Of a stretch of 20,585 nt of DNA, positions 9,165 to 16,535 are shown one piece after another. Position 1 is the stretch's first letter; every line of letters starts with the position of its first letter. This DNA comes from Proteobacteria bacterium UBA4656. GTDB taxonomy: Bacteria > Pseudomonadota > Gammaproteobacteria > Xanthomonadales > Ahniellaceae. A program made the position numbers and the translations under genes. The notes below the pieces were generated by a model. The model made no database searches, had not been told where the DNA came from, and worked only from the letters and a program-made list of their open reading frames with translations. The stretch is taken from NCBI GenBank assembly GCA_002405525.1, contig DHLY01000151.1:2768-23352 (forward strand), written 5' to 3'.

Positions 9165-9548
9165 GGCAGATCCAAGGTTGGCGGACCCTCAGCCAGTCGA
9201 GGCTGCCACGCCCAGCGCATTTCCGGGTCAAGGGCGACGAGCACGACCCAACTGTTTTCCGTCCCGTCCGCCGTGGGTCGGGTGCCGGTGCACTCACTCT
9301 CCCCCGTCGTTGCCGGCTCGCCGACCCGCTCGCGAGTATCGGCTCGAGGTGCTGCCCTTCGATGCCGACATGGATCAGCGATACTCGGGATGCCGGGCGC
9401 TGGTGTAGCCGTCAGACCGATTTTCCGACCGTCCCCGCCGTTCCCGAAGATTCCCGCCTGCACGCTTCGGGATCGGGTCGGTTCGCACCCGCCCGGCGGA
9501 ACGGCTCGACCTCTTGCCGGTGGCCGGCATCGAAGCTAGTCTCGGTGT
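9165..9548. other. 384-bp divergent intergenic region
   Basis: It separates the minus-strand propeller gene from the plus-strand small membrane protein gene. The only good signal is the plus-strand promoter at 9514-9542. For the minus strand a TTGACC hexamer (9226-9231) could serve as a -35, but the hexamer 17 bp downstream does not resemble a -10. I see no supported gene here. Confidence 0.5.
9514..9542 (+). promoter_or_regulatory. Sigma70-type promoter giving a probably leaderless transcript
   Basis: A -35 hexamer TTGCCG (9514-9519) and a -10 hexamer TAGTCT (9537-9542) are separated by exactly 17 bp. A start 7 bp past the -10 falls at 9549, the A of the small protein's ATG, leaving no room for a Shine-Dalgarno sequence. 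The hexamers match consensus at 4/6 (TTGCCG) and 4/6 (TAGTCT). Confidence 0.5.
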
Positions 9549-9827
9549 ATGTCGAGTTTCCGAGCCCCCATCGCCCTGCTCGCCGTCGGCCTCACGCTCG
9601 CGACGGTCGGCTTCGCGGTTCAGTTCATCACCGCGATGCCCTTGGTGCTCGAGCATTGGCTGACGGCGCTTCCGCCGCAGCAGCGGTGGCTCGTCGCGAG
9701 TGCGCTGCTGCTGGCGCCCCTGCCGGCCATCGTCGCGGCACGCCGGGTGGCCCGCCGGCGGCGGATCGCGCAAGCGCGGCCTGCACCGGCCTTTCGGCGG
9801 TCTTTCCGCAACACCGACGCGGCCTGA
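9549..9827 (+). CDS. Small two-helix membrane protein, unknown function
   Basis: The product is 92 aa. A first hydrophobic helix spans about residues 7-30 and a second about 47-63, joined by a short loop. A strongly basic tail (RRVARRRR, about 65-72) should place the C-terminus in the cytoplasm. I do not recognise a family. Support for a real gene comes from the helices, the positive-inside tail and a well-spaced promoter directly at the ATG. It is an isolated plus-strand gene between two minus-strand transcription units and converges on the M28-like gene. The possible leaderless start would avoid the need for an SD. Confidence 0.6.
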   Translation: MSSFRAPIALLAVGLTLATVGFAVQFITAMPLVLEHWLTALPPQQRWLVASALLLAPLPAIVAARRVARRRRIAQARPAPAFRRSFRNTDAA

Positions 9828-10015
9828 GCGGCCGCAAGTCGCGGTCTATCGCACGCCCGCGAACAGGCCTCGAAGATTCGCCCGCAGCACGCCGGCAAAG
9901 CACCCTCCGGTGTTTGTCGGACGTCGCGAGCGCGACGCATGCCAAGGCTCGCTCACGCCGGACCGATCGCTTGTGCGACGGATTCGCGGGGACGGCGTCC
10001 TTGCCGCGCGTACGC

Positions 10016-10035
10016 GGGGTGTTTCTCGGCACCCC
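10016..10035 (-). terminator. Hairpin directly after the M28-like gene, possible terminator
   Basis: A perfect 6-bp stem (10016-10021 with 10030-10035, 8-nt loop) begins one base past the stop codon of the minus-strand M28-like gene, at the convergent junction with the small membrane protein gene. No U-run follows on either strand. A GC-rich palindrome (CGCGTACGCG) lies just beyond. The position suggests a 3'-end structure; terminator activity is inferred. Confidence 0.35.
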
Positions 10036-10036
10036 C

Positions 10037-11590
10037 CTATCCGGTTTCAGCTTCGAAGCCGTCGTCGAACATGCGATCGATGCCTGCGCGCATCTGGTCC
10101 GCAGTCATGCCCTGCAACGCCCAGACGGTGCGCGCGACGTAGCGCGTGACCTGCTCCAGGCTCGGCAGGTTCACCTTGTCCAGGGTGTCGGCGATACTCA
10201 GGTAATAGACCGGGTTCGAGATGTGTGCCATCACCGGCACGCCCGCCCGCCAGAGCGCCTTGGCATCGCTGGGCGGTCCGTCGCTGAACGCCTCGGGCGG
10301 GACCAGGATCGTGCGTCGATAGTCCTCGGCTTCGATCGCTGCGCGCAACGCGGCCTGCAGGGTCGGGTTGCGGCTGGTGTAGATCCAGTGCGGCTCGACG
10401 CGCCCTCGGTCAACGAGTTGTCCATTGGCGTCGACGTCGAACTCCTGGCAAGGCGTTTCCAGATGCACGTCGAGCACGATGCGTGGCAGCAGCGCCGCGT
10501 TGGCGGCAACGAAGGCCTCGCAACCGGCGCTGACCTGCATGTGGGCGGCATTCAGCAGAAATCTGAGCTCGAACGGGCGCTGCGCCGCCGGCACTCGCGA
10601 CCAGTAGGCCGCCTGCGCCAGCACCAGGGCGGTGCCGGCGGCGTCCTCGGTAGCACCGAAAAAGGGCGCGTCGTGATGCGAACCGAACAGGACCACCTGA
10701 TCGGTGAGGGTGGACGGCAGCCGACCGATCACGTTGAGGGAGCTGGTCTTCGACTGAGCGGACACCACGTCCACCCGGGCCATCGCGCTGCCACCCTGCA
10801 ACTGCGCGAGGATCGCCTGGCGCGACGAGGGGCTGACCCATACGATCGGGATGTTGCGGTCGTACGGCACCGCCGAATGCGCACCATAGATGTACGGCGT
10901 GTCGATAAAGTCGTCGAGCGCGGCGATCACCGCCAGCGGCCTGCGACGCAGGATCGAAACCAGCGTCTGCGCCGCAGGCGAGGTCTGCGGGCGCGAATTC
11001 GGATGCCGGGTCTGGTTGAGATTCTGGTCCGGGTCGTAGACCCAGTCGGCGCGGTCCTGCAGCATCCCGGGAATGAAACGAGCCATCCGATAGTCGAGCA
11101 GTACGACTCTCCCGGTGACCGGCGTGTCGGCATTCTCGTAGCGGACCAGCGCGCCGTTCAGCGTCGTCGTGATTCGACTGGTCACGGACGGAAACGCCGC
11201 GTACTGCGCGCACACACCGCCGACGCACACCTCGACGCTGGTCTGACCCTCGACCGTGTCCCAGCGCGTCAGCGGCACGTCCTGAGTCGACACGTCGACG
11301 CCCATCGCGGCAAGGGTTGCGGCCACGAAATCGGTAGTCAGACGATCGGCCGGATAGCCGACCCGCCGGATGCCGAAGCCGACGATGGTCTGGATCCATT
11401 GGTTGACCTCGGCGCTGGTCGGCAGCGCGCCCAGGTACGCGTCGAACCCGCCGCCTGCTGTCGATCCCGCGCCGGGCAGGGCCGCGCCGAAGCCGCGCGC
11501 GCACCATGCGGGAAAGCTGGCCGCCAGCGCCAGCGCGGTGGTGAGCCGGCGCCGCATCTGGCGCCGGATGCTGTCCTGCGAAACGTTCAT
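10037..11590 (-). CDS. Exported M28-type peptidase-like protein with a degenerate active site
   Basis: The protein is 517 aa with an N-terminal signal sequence (Arg-rich start, hydrophobic about 17-27). The middle (about 150-290) resembles the PA-type insert of secreted M28 aminopeptidases, and the C-terminal half has the M28 fold signatures. Aligned by eye, the first metal His is present (GSHHD, H305). The bridging Asp position reads Glu (E315 in GATEDAAG), the catalytic Glu-Glu pair reads H350-M351, and the last metal His reads L464 in YYLSIADT, while the following DT-D-KV is kept. Several essential residues are thus replaced, so it may be a pseudo-peptidase; the alignment needs checking. 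The C-terminus ends MFDDGFEAETG, matching the tag of the cytochrome neighbour. The start at 11590 has a GAGGT SD at 4 nt. It lies 46 bp behind the serine hydrolase gene, likely as one operon. Confidence 0.82.
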   Translation of the reverse strand: MNVSQDSIRRQMRRRLTTALALAASFPAWCARGFGAALPGAGSTAGGGFDAYLGALPTSAEVNQWIQTIVGFGIRRVGYPADRLTTDFVAATLAAMGVDVSTQDVPLTRWDTVEGQTSVEVCVGGVCAQYAAFPSVTSRITTTLNGALVRYENADTPVTGRVVLLDYRMARFIPGMLQDRADWVYDPDQNLNQTRHPNSRPQTSPAAQTLVSILRRRPLAVIAALDDFIDTPYIYGAHSAVPYDRNIPIVWVSPSSRQAILAQLQGGSAMARVDVVSAQSKTSSLNVIGRLPSTLTDQVVLFGSHHDAPFFGATEDAAGTALVLAQAAYWSRVPAAQRPFELRFLLNAAHMQVSAGCEAFVAANAALLPRIVLDVHLETPCQEFDVDANGQLVDRGRVEPHWIYTSRNPTLQAALRAAIEAEDYRRTILVPPEAFSDGPPSDAKALWRAGVPVMAHISNPVYYLSIADTLDKVNLPSLEQVTRYVARTVWALQGMTADQMRAGIDRMFDDGFEAETG

Positions 11591-11636
11591 CGCGACCTCG
11601 TGCTGTGGGCCGATGGGCGGTGCCTTTCGATCCGGG

Positions 11637-12755
11637 TCAACGGACGGCGCAACCCGCGCGCATCGGTTGGCCCTCGAGGCCGTCGGCATGCACCGGATCG
11701 CCGAACAGCACCGCGGCGTTCACCTCGCGCACCAACGCCCGCGCCGCGCTTTCGATCCGTTCGCGTCGGTCCTGGGTGAAGAAGACCGCCGCCACGCCGG
11801 CCGCGGTGTCGAACCACGGCCAGGTGCCGAGCGCGCCGGCGCTGGAACCAACCACCGCCGTACCGTGCTGGTCGAGGCGGTTGCGCCATAGGCCGATGCC
11901 ATAGCCGTAACTGAGCGGATCAGGAGTCTGCGCATACGGCACGCCGCCGGTCTGGTCGGCTCGCATGAAGTCGACCGTGGCCGCGGACAGCACCTGCTGG
12001 CCACCGAACTGGCCGCGCTGCACGAAGACCTGCGCGATTCGCACGATTTCGTTGGCGCGCGAGCGCACGCCGCCGTCGATCCGCGGATTGGTGTTGCGGA
12101 CGTAGCCCGGTTGCAGGCTGGTGTTGGCGTAGTCGGTCGCCACCAGGCCCAGCGGCTGAACCACCCTGGCGATGAACAAGTCGTCCCACGCCTGACCGGC
12201 GGCGAGCTCGACCATCCGGCCGGCAACCTGCATGCTGTTGCCGGCATAATCGAAGCAGGTGCCCGGCGCGTAGCTCAACGGCATGGCGAGGATCTGCGCC
12301 GCACAGGCTTCGAGTGTGGTCGTGGGGTCGGTGATGCAGGGATTGGATTCACCGCTGAACCCGGCCGTGTGCGAAAACAACTGGCGCAGGGTGATCGCCT
12401 GCTGGTCCGGGCGCGCCTGCGGGAACCACTCGCCGATCGTCGAGTCCCAGCGCAGCAGACCACTGTCCACCACCGACCCGATCACCATCGCGGACACCCA
12501 TTTGCTGACCGATGCCACCGGTCGCCGCGTGTTGGCGCTGTAGCTGCCGTAGTGCTGTTCGAAGATCGCAGCCCCGTCCTTGACCACGATGAGGCTCGCT
12601 CCGGGAAGCGGCACGGTGGCCACCACCTGCTGCATCACGGCGTCGACGCGACTGAAGTCGGGCGCACCCGCGCCGACGGCCACCGAGGGAGCGAGGGCCG
12701 GGGCCAGCGTACCCGCGAGCGCGAGCGAGGCGAAACCGAGAAGGCGGGGGTTCAT
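11637..12755 (-). CDS. Exported serine hydrolase of the beta-lactamase class C / PBP-like fold
   Basis: The protein is 372 aa with a signal peptide (hydrophobic about 5-28). The nucleophile motif SxxK reads S82-V-S-K85 in PVASVSKWVSAM, followed by LRQLFSHTAGF, typical of esterase or D-alanyl-peptide hydrolase members. The second motif, normally YxN, reads Y170-A-G172 (FDYAGNSMQVAGR). The third, normally H/K-x-G, reads S305-A-G307 before ALGTWPWFD. A subfamily with YxG is known to me, so the change need not abolish activity. The product is more likely an esterase or peptidase than an antibiotic resistance enzyme. The C-terminus contains VHADGLEG (355-362), a possible weak version of the F-x-D-G-F-E tag. 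The start at 12755 was chosen for the signal peptide; a GGAG lies 11 nt upstream. It is the first gene of a likely two-gene unit with the M28-like gene. Confidence 0.88.
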   Translation of the reverse strand: MNPRLLGFASLALAGTLAPALAPSVAVGAGAPDFSRVDAVMQQVVATVPLPGASLIVVKDGAAIFEQHYGSYSANTRRPVASVSKWVSAMVIGSVVDSGLLRWDSTIGEWFPQARPDQQAITLRQLFSHTAGFSGESNPCITDPTTTLEACAAQILAMPLSYAPGTCFDYAGNSMQVAGRMVELAAGQAWDDLFIARVVQPLGLVATDYANTSLQPGYVRNTNPRIDGGVRSRANEIVRIAQVFVQRGQFGGQQVLSAATVDFMRADQTGGVPYAQTPDPLSYGYGIGLWRNRLDQHGTAVVGSSAGALGTWPWFDTAAGVAAVFFTQDRRERIESAARALVREVNAAVLFGDPVHADGLEGQPMRAGCAVR

Positions 12756-13050
12756 GCGCGGATCCACTCCATGAGGTCGTGCGTTCGCACCGTGCACAAC
12801 GCGGATCGCCGACCGCGGTTGACACGGGCCACGCCGATGGCGGGCGACCGGCGCCGATGGCCGGCATCGCGGCGGCCGGGCGCACGGCGCGATCGGCCGC
12901 GAAATCGCGGCGGAAACACGCACACTGCCGGCGCGTCGGCGGTGCCCGGCGCGTCGTCCAGACCGGTGCCGAGTGGCCCGGATCTCGACAGCCTGCCCGC
13001 GACTGCGCAGCATCGACGGCCAGCCCGTCACCGACCGGAGACCGACCGCC
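12756..13050. other. 295-bp divergent intergenic region
   Basis: It separates the minus-strand serine hydrolase gene from the plus-strand cupin gene and must hold both promoters. A perfect TTGACA sits at 12819-12824 on the plus strand, but no -10-like hexamer follows at 16-18 bp. No gene, repeat or clear operator is visible. Confidence 0.45.
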
Positions 13051-13497
13051 ATGCGCCTGTCCGCCTTGCTGCTCTGCCTCGCCACCGTACCCGTCGTCGC
13101 ACACGACGTCATTCCCGAATACGAGAAACACGCCGCGCAGCGCCTGCTGGCCGACGGGCCGAAGGAGACCCACGGCGTGGAGTCGGCCATCGAGATCGGC
13201 AGCGTGCCGCTGGACGGCGAGCTGCCCGGCGCCGAAGGCAAGGTCCTGCGCGCGCGACTCCTGGTGCTCGCGCCCGGGGCGCAGATTGCCGTGCACGAAC
13301 ACCAACAGCGACCGGGGCTCGCCTACGTGCTGGAGGGCGAACTGACCGAGCACCGCAACGATGCCGGCGGCCCGATCAGACGGGGCGTGGGCGCCGTGGC
13401 ATTCGAACGCACCGGCGTCGTCCACTGGTGGAGGAACGAGACCAACCGGCCGGCGCGCGCACTGGTGGTGGACGTCGTGGACGCGGTGCCGCGCTGA
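13051..13497 (+). CDS. Small exported cupin-domain protein
   Basis: The protein is 148 aa with a signal peptide (about 1-17, VVA cleavage site, leaving an N-terminal His). The core is a single cupin barrel. Motif 1 contains H82-E-H84 followed by YVLEGEL. Motif 2 contains GVGAVAFERTGVVHWWRNETN with H125 and Asn131-Thr-type ending replaced by N129. The three His residues could bind one metal ion. The usual Glu of motif 1 is not obvious because that loop reads QQRPGLA. Substrate is unknown; exported single-domain cupins can be isomerases, dioxygenases or binding proteins. I chose the ATG at 13051, with a GGAG 10 nt upstream, over an in-frame start at 12973, because it begins the signal peptide. 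The M24 peptidase gene follows after a 94-bp gap on the same strand. Confidence 0.8.
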   Translation: MRLSALLLCLATVPVVAHDVIPEYEKHAAQRLLADGPKETHGVESAIEIGSVPLDGELPGAEGKVLRARLLVLAPGAQIAVHEHQQRPGLAYVLEGELTEHRNDAGGPIRRGVGAVAFERTGVVHWWRNETNRPARALVVDVVDAVPR

Positions 13498-13591
13498 CTG
13501 GCGGTGTCCGCAGGGCGCCACGCGCCTGCATGGCGTCTTCGCGCGGTGCGGTGGCATGCTCGGAACCTTCTCGCCACCACCGGGTACCCCG

Positions 13592-14959
13592 ATGCGCCGC
13601 CTGACCGCCCTCGTCCCTGCCCTCGCCCTCGCCCTCGCCCTGGTGCCCGCCGCCGCGCGCGCCGCCGAACCGGCGCAGGGCCGGTCGATCGGTTCCGCCG
13701 ACGATTTCGCGGTGCTCGCCCCTCGCGCGCGCATCGAGCCTGAGAACCGGATGCTGGTCGAGCGGCTGGACGGCCTGCTGCCGAAGCTGATGGCGGAATC
13801 GGGGCTCGACCTGTGGCTGGTGATCAACCGCGAGTACGCGGAGGACCCGGTGTACTTCAGCCTGGTGCCGCAGCCGTCGTTCGCTGCGCGCCGCACCACG
13901 ATGCTGGTCTTCCACCGCAAGGCCGACGGCACGGTGGACCGGCTCAGCGTGAACCGCTATCCGCTCGGCAAGCCCTACGAGTCCGCCTGGGCCGGCGGCG
14001 ACCTCGAGGCGCAGTGGAAGGCGCTGGGCGAACTGATCGTGTCGAAGAATCCGCAGCGCATCGGCATCAACGTCTCGCGCGAGTGGCCGGTGGCCGATGG
14101 CCTCACCCACGGCCTGCACCAGCAGCTGCTCGACGTGCTGCCAGACGGCTGGGCGGACCGCCTGGTGCCGGCGGAAAAACTGGTCGTGCGCTGGCTGGAG
14201 ACCCGCACGCCGGGCGAAGTCGCGGTCTACCCGCACATCATGGGCATCGCGCGCGGGGTGATCGCGGAAGCCTTCAGTTCACGGGTGATCACGCCGGGCG
14301 TGACCACCACCGACGACGTGGCGTGGTACATCCGCCAGCGTTTCGAGTCGCTGGGCCTGCCGATCTGGTTCATGCCCTACGTCAACGCCCAGCGGCCGGG
14401 CGAGAAGTGCGAGCAGGACACCGACTTCTGCGGGGTGTCCGGCGTGATCCAGCCCGGCGACGTGCTGCACACCGACGTCGGCATCTGCTATCTGAAGCTG
14501 TGCACCGACACGCAGGAGATGGCGTATGTCGCGCGGGCGGGCGAGACCGACGTGCCGAAGGGCTTGAGCGACGCGCTCGCCACGGGCAACCGATGGCAGG
14601 ACCTACTCACCGCGCAGTTCGTCGCCGGGCGCAGCGGCAACGAGATCCTCGCCCGCACGCGGGCGGCGGCGGAAAAAGAGGGCATCGTCAGCAGCACCTA
14701 CACCCATCCGCTGGGCATGTTCGGCCACGCTCCCGGCCCGACCATCGGCATGTGGGACAACCAGGGCCGGACCGTCGGCCAGGGCGACTGGCCCCTGCAT
14801 CCGTCCACGGTCTACGCCATCGAGGGCAACGTCAAGGTGCGGCTGGCAGAGTGGAACAGCGGGTGGGTGCAGGTGAAGCTCGAACAGGGCGCCTTATTCG
14901 ACGGCGAGCGCGTGGTCTACCTCGCCGGACGGCAGACGCGCTGGCATGTGATCCTCTGA
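13592..14959 (+). CDS. Exported M24-family metallopeptidase (Xaa-Pro aminopeptidase/prolidase type)
   Basis: The product is 455 aa: a signal peptide (about 1-25, Ala-rich, ARAAE cleavage region), an N-terminal creatinase-like domain (about 45-200) and a C-terminal pita-bread catalytic domain (about 215-450). All five expected metal ligands are visible in order: D295 (HTDVG), D306 (CTDTQ), H379 (FGHAPGP), E411 (YAIEG) and E431 (VKLEQG). It should therefore be an active two-metal peptidase, probably removing residues before proline or cleaving Xaa-Pro dipeptides in the periplasm. The insert between the first metal site and H379 has two Cys pairs (near KCEQDTDFCG and ICYLKLC) that could form disulfides after export. 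The ATG at 13592 begins the signal peptide; the SD is weak. It follows the cupin gene in the same direction. Confidence 0.92.
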   Translation: MRRLTALVPALALALALVPAAARAAEPAQGRSIGSADDFAVLAPRARIEPENRMLVERLDGLLPKLMAESGLDLWLVINREYAEDPVYFSLVPQPSFAARRTTMLVFHRKADGTVDRLSVNRYPLGKPYESAWAGGDLEAQWKALGELIVSKNPQRIGINVSREWPVADGLTHGLHQQLLDVLPDGWADRLVPAEKLVVRWLETRTPGEVAVYPHIMGIARGVIAEAFSSRVITPGVTTTDDVAWYIRQRFESLGLPIWFMPYVNAQRPGEKCEQDTDFCGVSGVIQPGDVLHTDVGICYLKLCTDTQEMAYVARAGETDVPKGLSDALATGNRWQDLLTAQFVAGRSGNEILARTRAAAEKEGIVSSTYTHPLGMFGHAPGPTIGMWDNQGRTVGQGDWPLHPSTVYAIEGNVKVRLAEWNSGWVQVKLEQGALFDGERVVYLAGRQTRWHVIL

Positions 14960-15408
14960 GCGTCGGTAGGGGCGAGCCCGGGCCCTGCGCGTCCCGACTG
15001 CCGCAACTGGCAGGACCAATGCGCCAGGCGTCGTCCGAACGTCCATCCGCGTCGCGCCCGTGCGTGCGGGGGTGGAAACGTCGGCCGGCGTCGCTGGCGG
15101 TGCGTGCATGCGCCAGGTCGGCACGCTCCCGACGACGGCACGGCGACTGACGAGGCGTCGGCGCGGCCCGCCGCGAGCGCATCGCGCCGCGACGGCCGGC
15201 CGTCCGGTCGCCGTTCTCGCACATCGCACCGAGGCCCGGCGCGCCGTGAGGCAGCCGCGCCCGGGCGCGTCCCGGGGTCGACCCTTCCGTCGCCGGGGAT
15301 GCACCCCTGCGTCGCCATGACGAGCGTCATGCCGCTCCGCTGACGGCGGCCACTGGGGCCCGCCCCGCCGCATCGGCAAGCTGTCTCCACCCTTCTAGGA
15401 GCAACGCC
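14960..15408. other. 449-bp intergenic gap without a supported gene
   Basis: No frame here gives a protein-like product. The visible structure is a perfect palindrome at 15316-15331 and, just before the next gene, a strong AGGAG ribosome-binding site at 15397-15401. The length leaves room for a promoter and regulatory region of the lipoprotein gene. Confidence 0.5.
15316..15331. promoter_or_regulatory. Perfect 16-bp palindromic arm pair upstream of the lipoprotein hydrolase, possible operator
   Basis: CATGACG (15316-15322) and its exact reverse complement (15325-15331) flank a 2-bp centre. It lies about 78 bp upstream of the lipoprotein start, a position suited to a dimeric regulator. No regulator gene is nearby and the motif occurs once, so the role is inferred. 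Confidence 0.3.
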
Positions 15409-16413
15409 ATGCGAGCGCGACTCTTTGCCCTGCTGGTCGGACTGGCCGCCGTCGCGGGCTGTGGCGGTGGCGATCGCGCCGCGCCGGCGGACGCCACGCC
15501 AGGTGCGCCCGCCGCCGCGACGACGACGTCATCCGGCGTCGAGGTGCGCGATGAGGGCCTCGTCGCCTCCTGGTTCGCGCCGGACGGCGCCGCGCCGGGG
15601 CCGGCGCTGCTGGTGCTCGGCGGCAGCGAAGGCGGCAAGCAGACCTCGACGCGCATGGCGGCGGACCTTCATGCGCACGGCTACGCCACGCTGGCCCTGG
15701 CGTACTTCGACGAACAGGGACTGCCCGCACAGCTGCAGGAGATCCCGCTGGAGTACTTCGTCCACGCGCTGGACTGGCTCGCGCGCCAGCGCGGGGTCGA
15801 TCCGGCGCGGATCGGCGTGGTGGGCGGCTCGAAGGGCGCCGAGGCCGCGCTGCTGCTCGCCAGCCGCGACCGCCGCGTCCGCGCGGTGGTGGCGTCCACG
15901 CCCACCGACCATGCCTGGCAGAGCGTGGACTGGAACGGCTGGTCCGACACGCCTTCATGGACCGAAGGCGGCGCGCCCTTGCCCTACTTGCGTTACGCGC
16001 CGTTCGACATGGCCGCCGGTCTGCGCGCGATGTACGACCGCAGCGTGGCGGAGGCTCCGGCGGCGCTGCGCGCGGCCGCGCGCATCCCGGTCGAACGCTC
16101 GGACGCCGCGCTGTTGCTGATCGCCGGTGGCCAGGATGCGCTGTGGGGCGCGGTCGAGGCCAGCGACCGTATCGCGGCGACGCTCGCTGCCGCCGGCCAC
16201 GCGCGCGAAGTGCAGGTCCTGCGCTACGCCGATGCCGGCCACGTGGTGTTTCTCGGCCGCGCCGTCGAGGCCGACGATCCGGTTCTGGCCCGCATCCTGC
16301 CGATGGGCGGCACGCGCGAGGGCGTGGTCGCGGCGATCAACGACGGCTGGCCGAAAGTGCTGGCCTTCCTCGAGCGCAACCTGCCGGCGCCGCACGCGAC
16401 GGCCGCGCGTTGA
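15409..16413 (+). CDS. Lipoprotein alpha/beta-hydrolase of the BAAT/acyl-CoA thioesterase C-terminal type
   Basis: The protein is 334 aa. A lipoprotein signal ends in VAGC, with the lipidated Cys18 followed by Gly (no Asp at +2), which suggests outer-membrane sorting. A linker rich in Ala, Pro and Thr precedes the alpha/beta-hydrolase domain (about 50-325). GGSEGG is the early glycine turn. The nucleophile elbow is GGSKGAE with S141, as in the BAAT_C family, and the other triad members are D243 (AGGQDALWGA) and H278 (DAGHVVF). In that family the domain transfers or hydrolyses acyl groups of thioesters; an exported bacterial lipoprotein is more likely a periplasmic esterase or thioesterase, substrate unknown. 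The start is secure: AGGAG at 15397-15401 with a 7-nt spacer. The DUF1643 gene follows on the same strand. Confidence 0.9.
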   Translation: MRARLFALLVGLAAVAGCGGGDRAAPADATPGAPAAATTTSSGVEVRDEGLVASWFAPDGAAPGPALLVLGGSEGGKQTSTRMAADLHAHGYATLALAYFDEQGLPAQLQEIPLEYFVHALDWLARQRGVDPARIGVVGGSKGAEAALLLASRDRRVRAVVASTPTDHAWQSVDWNGWSDTPSWTEGGAPLPYLRYAPFDMAAGLRAMYDRSVAEAPAALRAAARIPVERSDAALLLIAGGQDALWGAVEASDRIAATLAAAGHAREVQVLRYADAGHVVFLGRAVEADDPVLARILPMGGTREGVVAAINDGWPKVLAFLERNLPAPHATAAR

Positions 16414-16535
16414 GCCGGTACGCGACCACGCGCAGGCACGTCCCGCGGGCCCGGCGTGGACCGCACGCCGAGGCCGGTGCGCGGACGTCGCGGCCTGCGC
16501 GATACTGCGCACTGCCCGCCACCGAGCCCGCGCAC

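Noticed and set aside
7665..9539. Long plus-strand frames opposite the propeller/cytochrome gene
   Set aside because: Shadows with low-complexity Arg/His-rich translations; the minus strand carries propeller blades and heme motifs.
9044..11779. 911-codon plus-strand frame across the intergenic region and the M28-like gene
   Set aside because: It runs antisense to a recognisable M28 protein and through the small membrane gene in another frame; no domain is visible.
11637..12755. An antibiotic-resistance class C beta-lactamase
   Set aside because: Motifs two and three differ from AmpC and the surroundings are envelope hydrolases; esterase or peptidase activity is more likely.
12819..12824. 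Perfect TTGACA as a -35 for the cupin gene
   Set aside because: No -10-like sequence at 16-18 bp, and it is more than 220 bp from the start codon.
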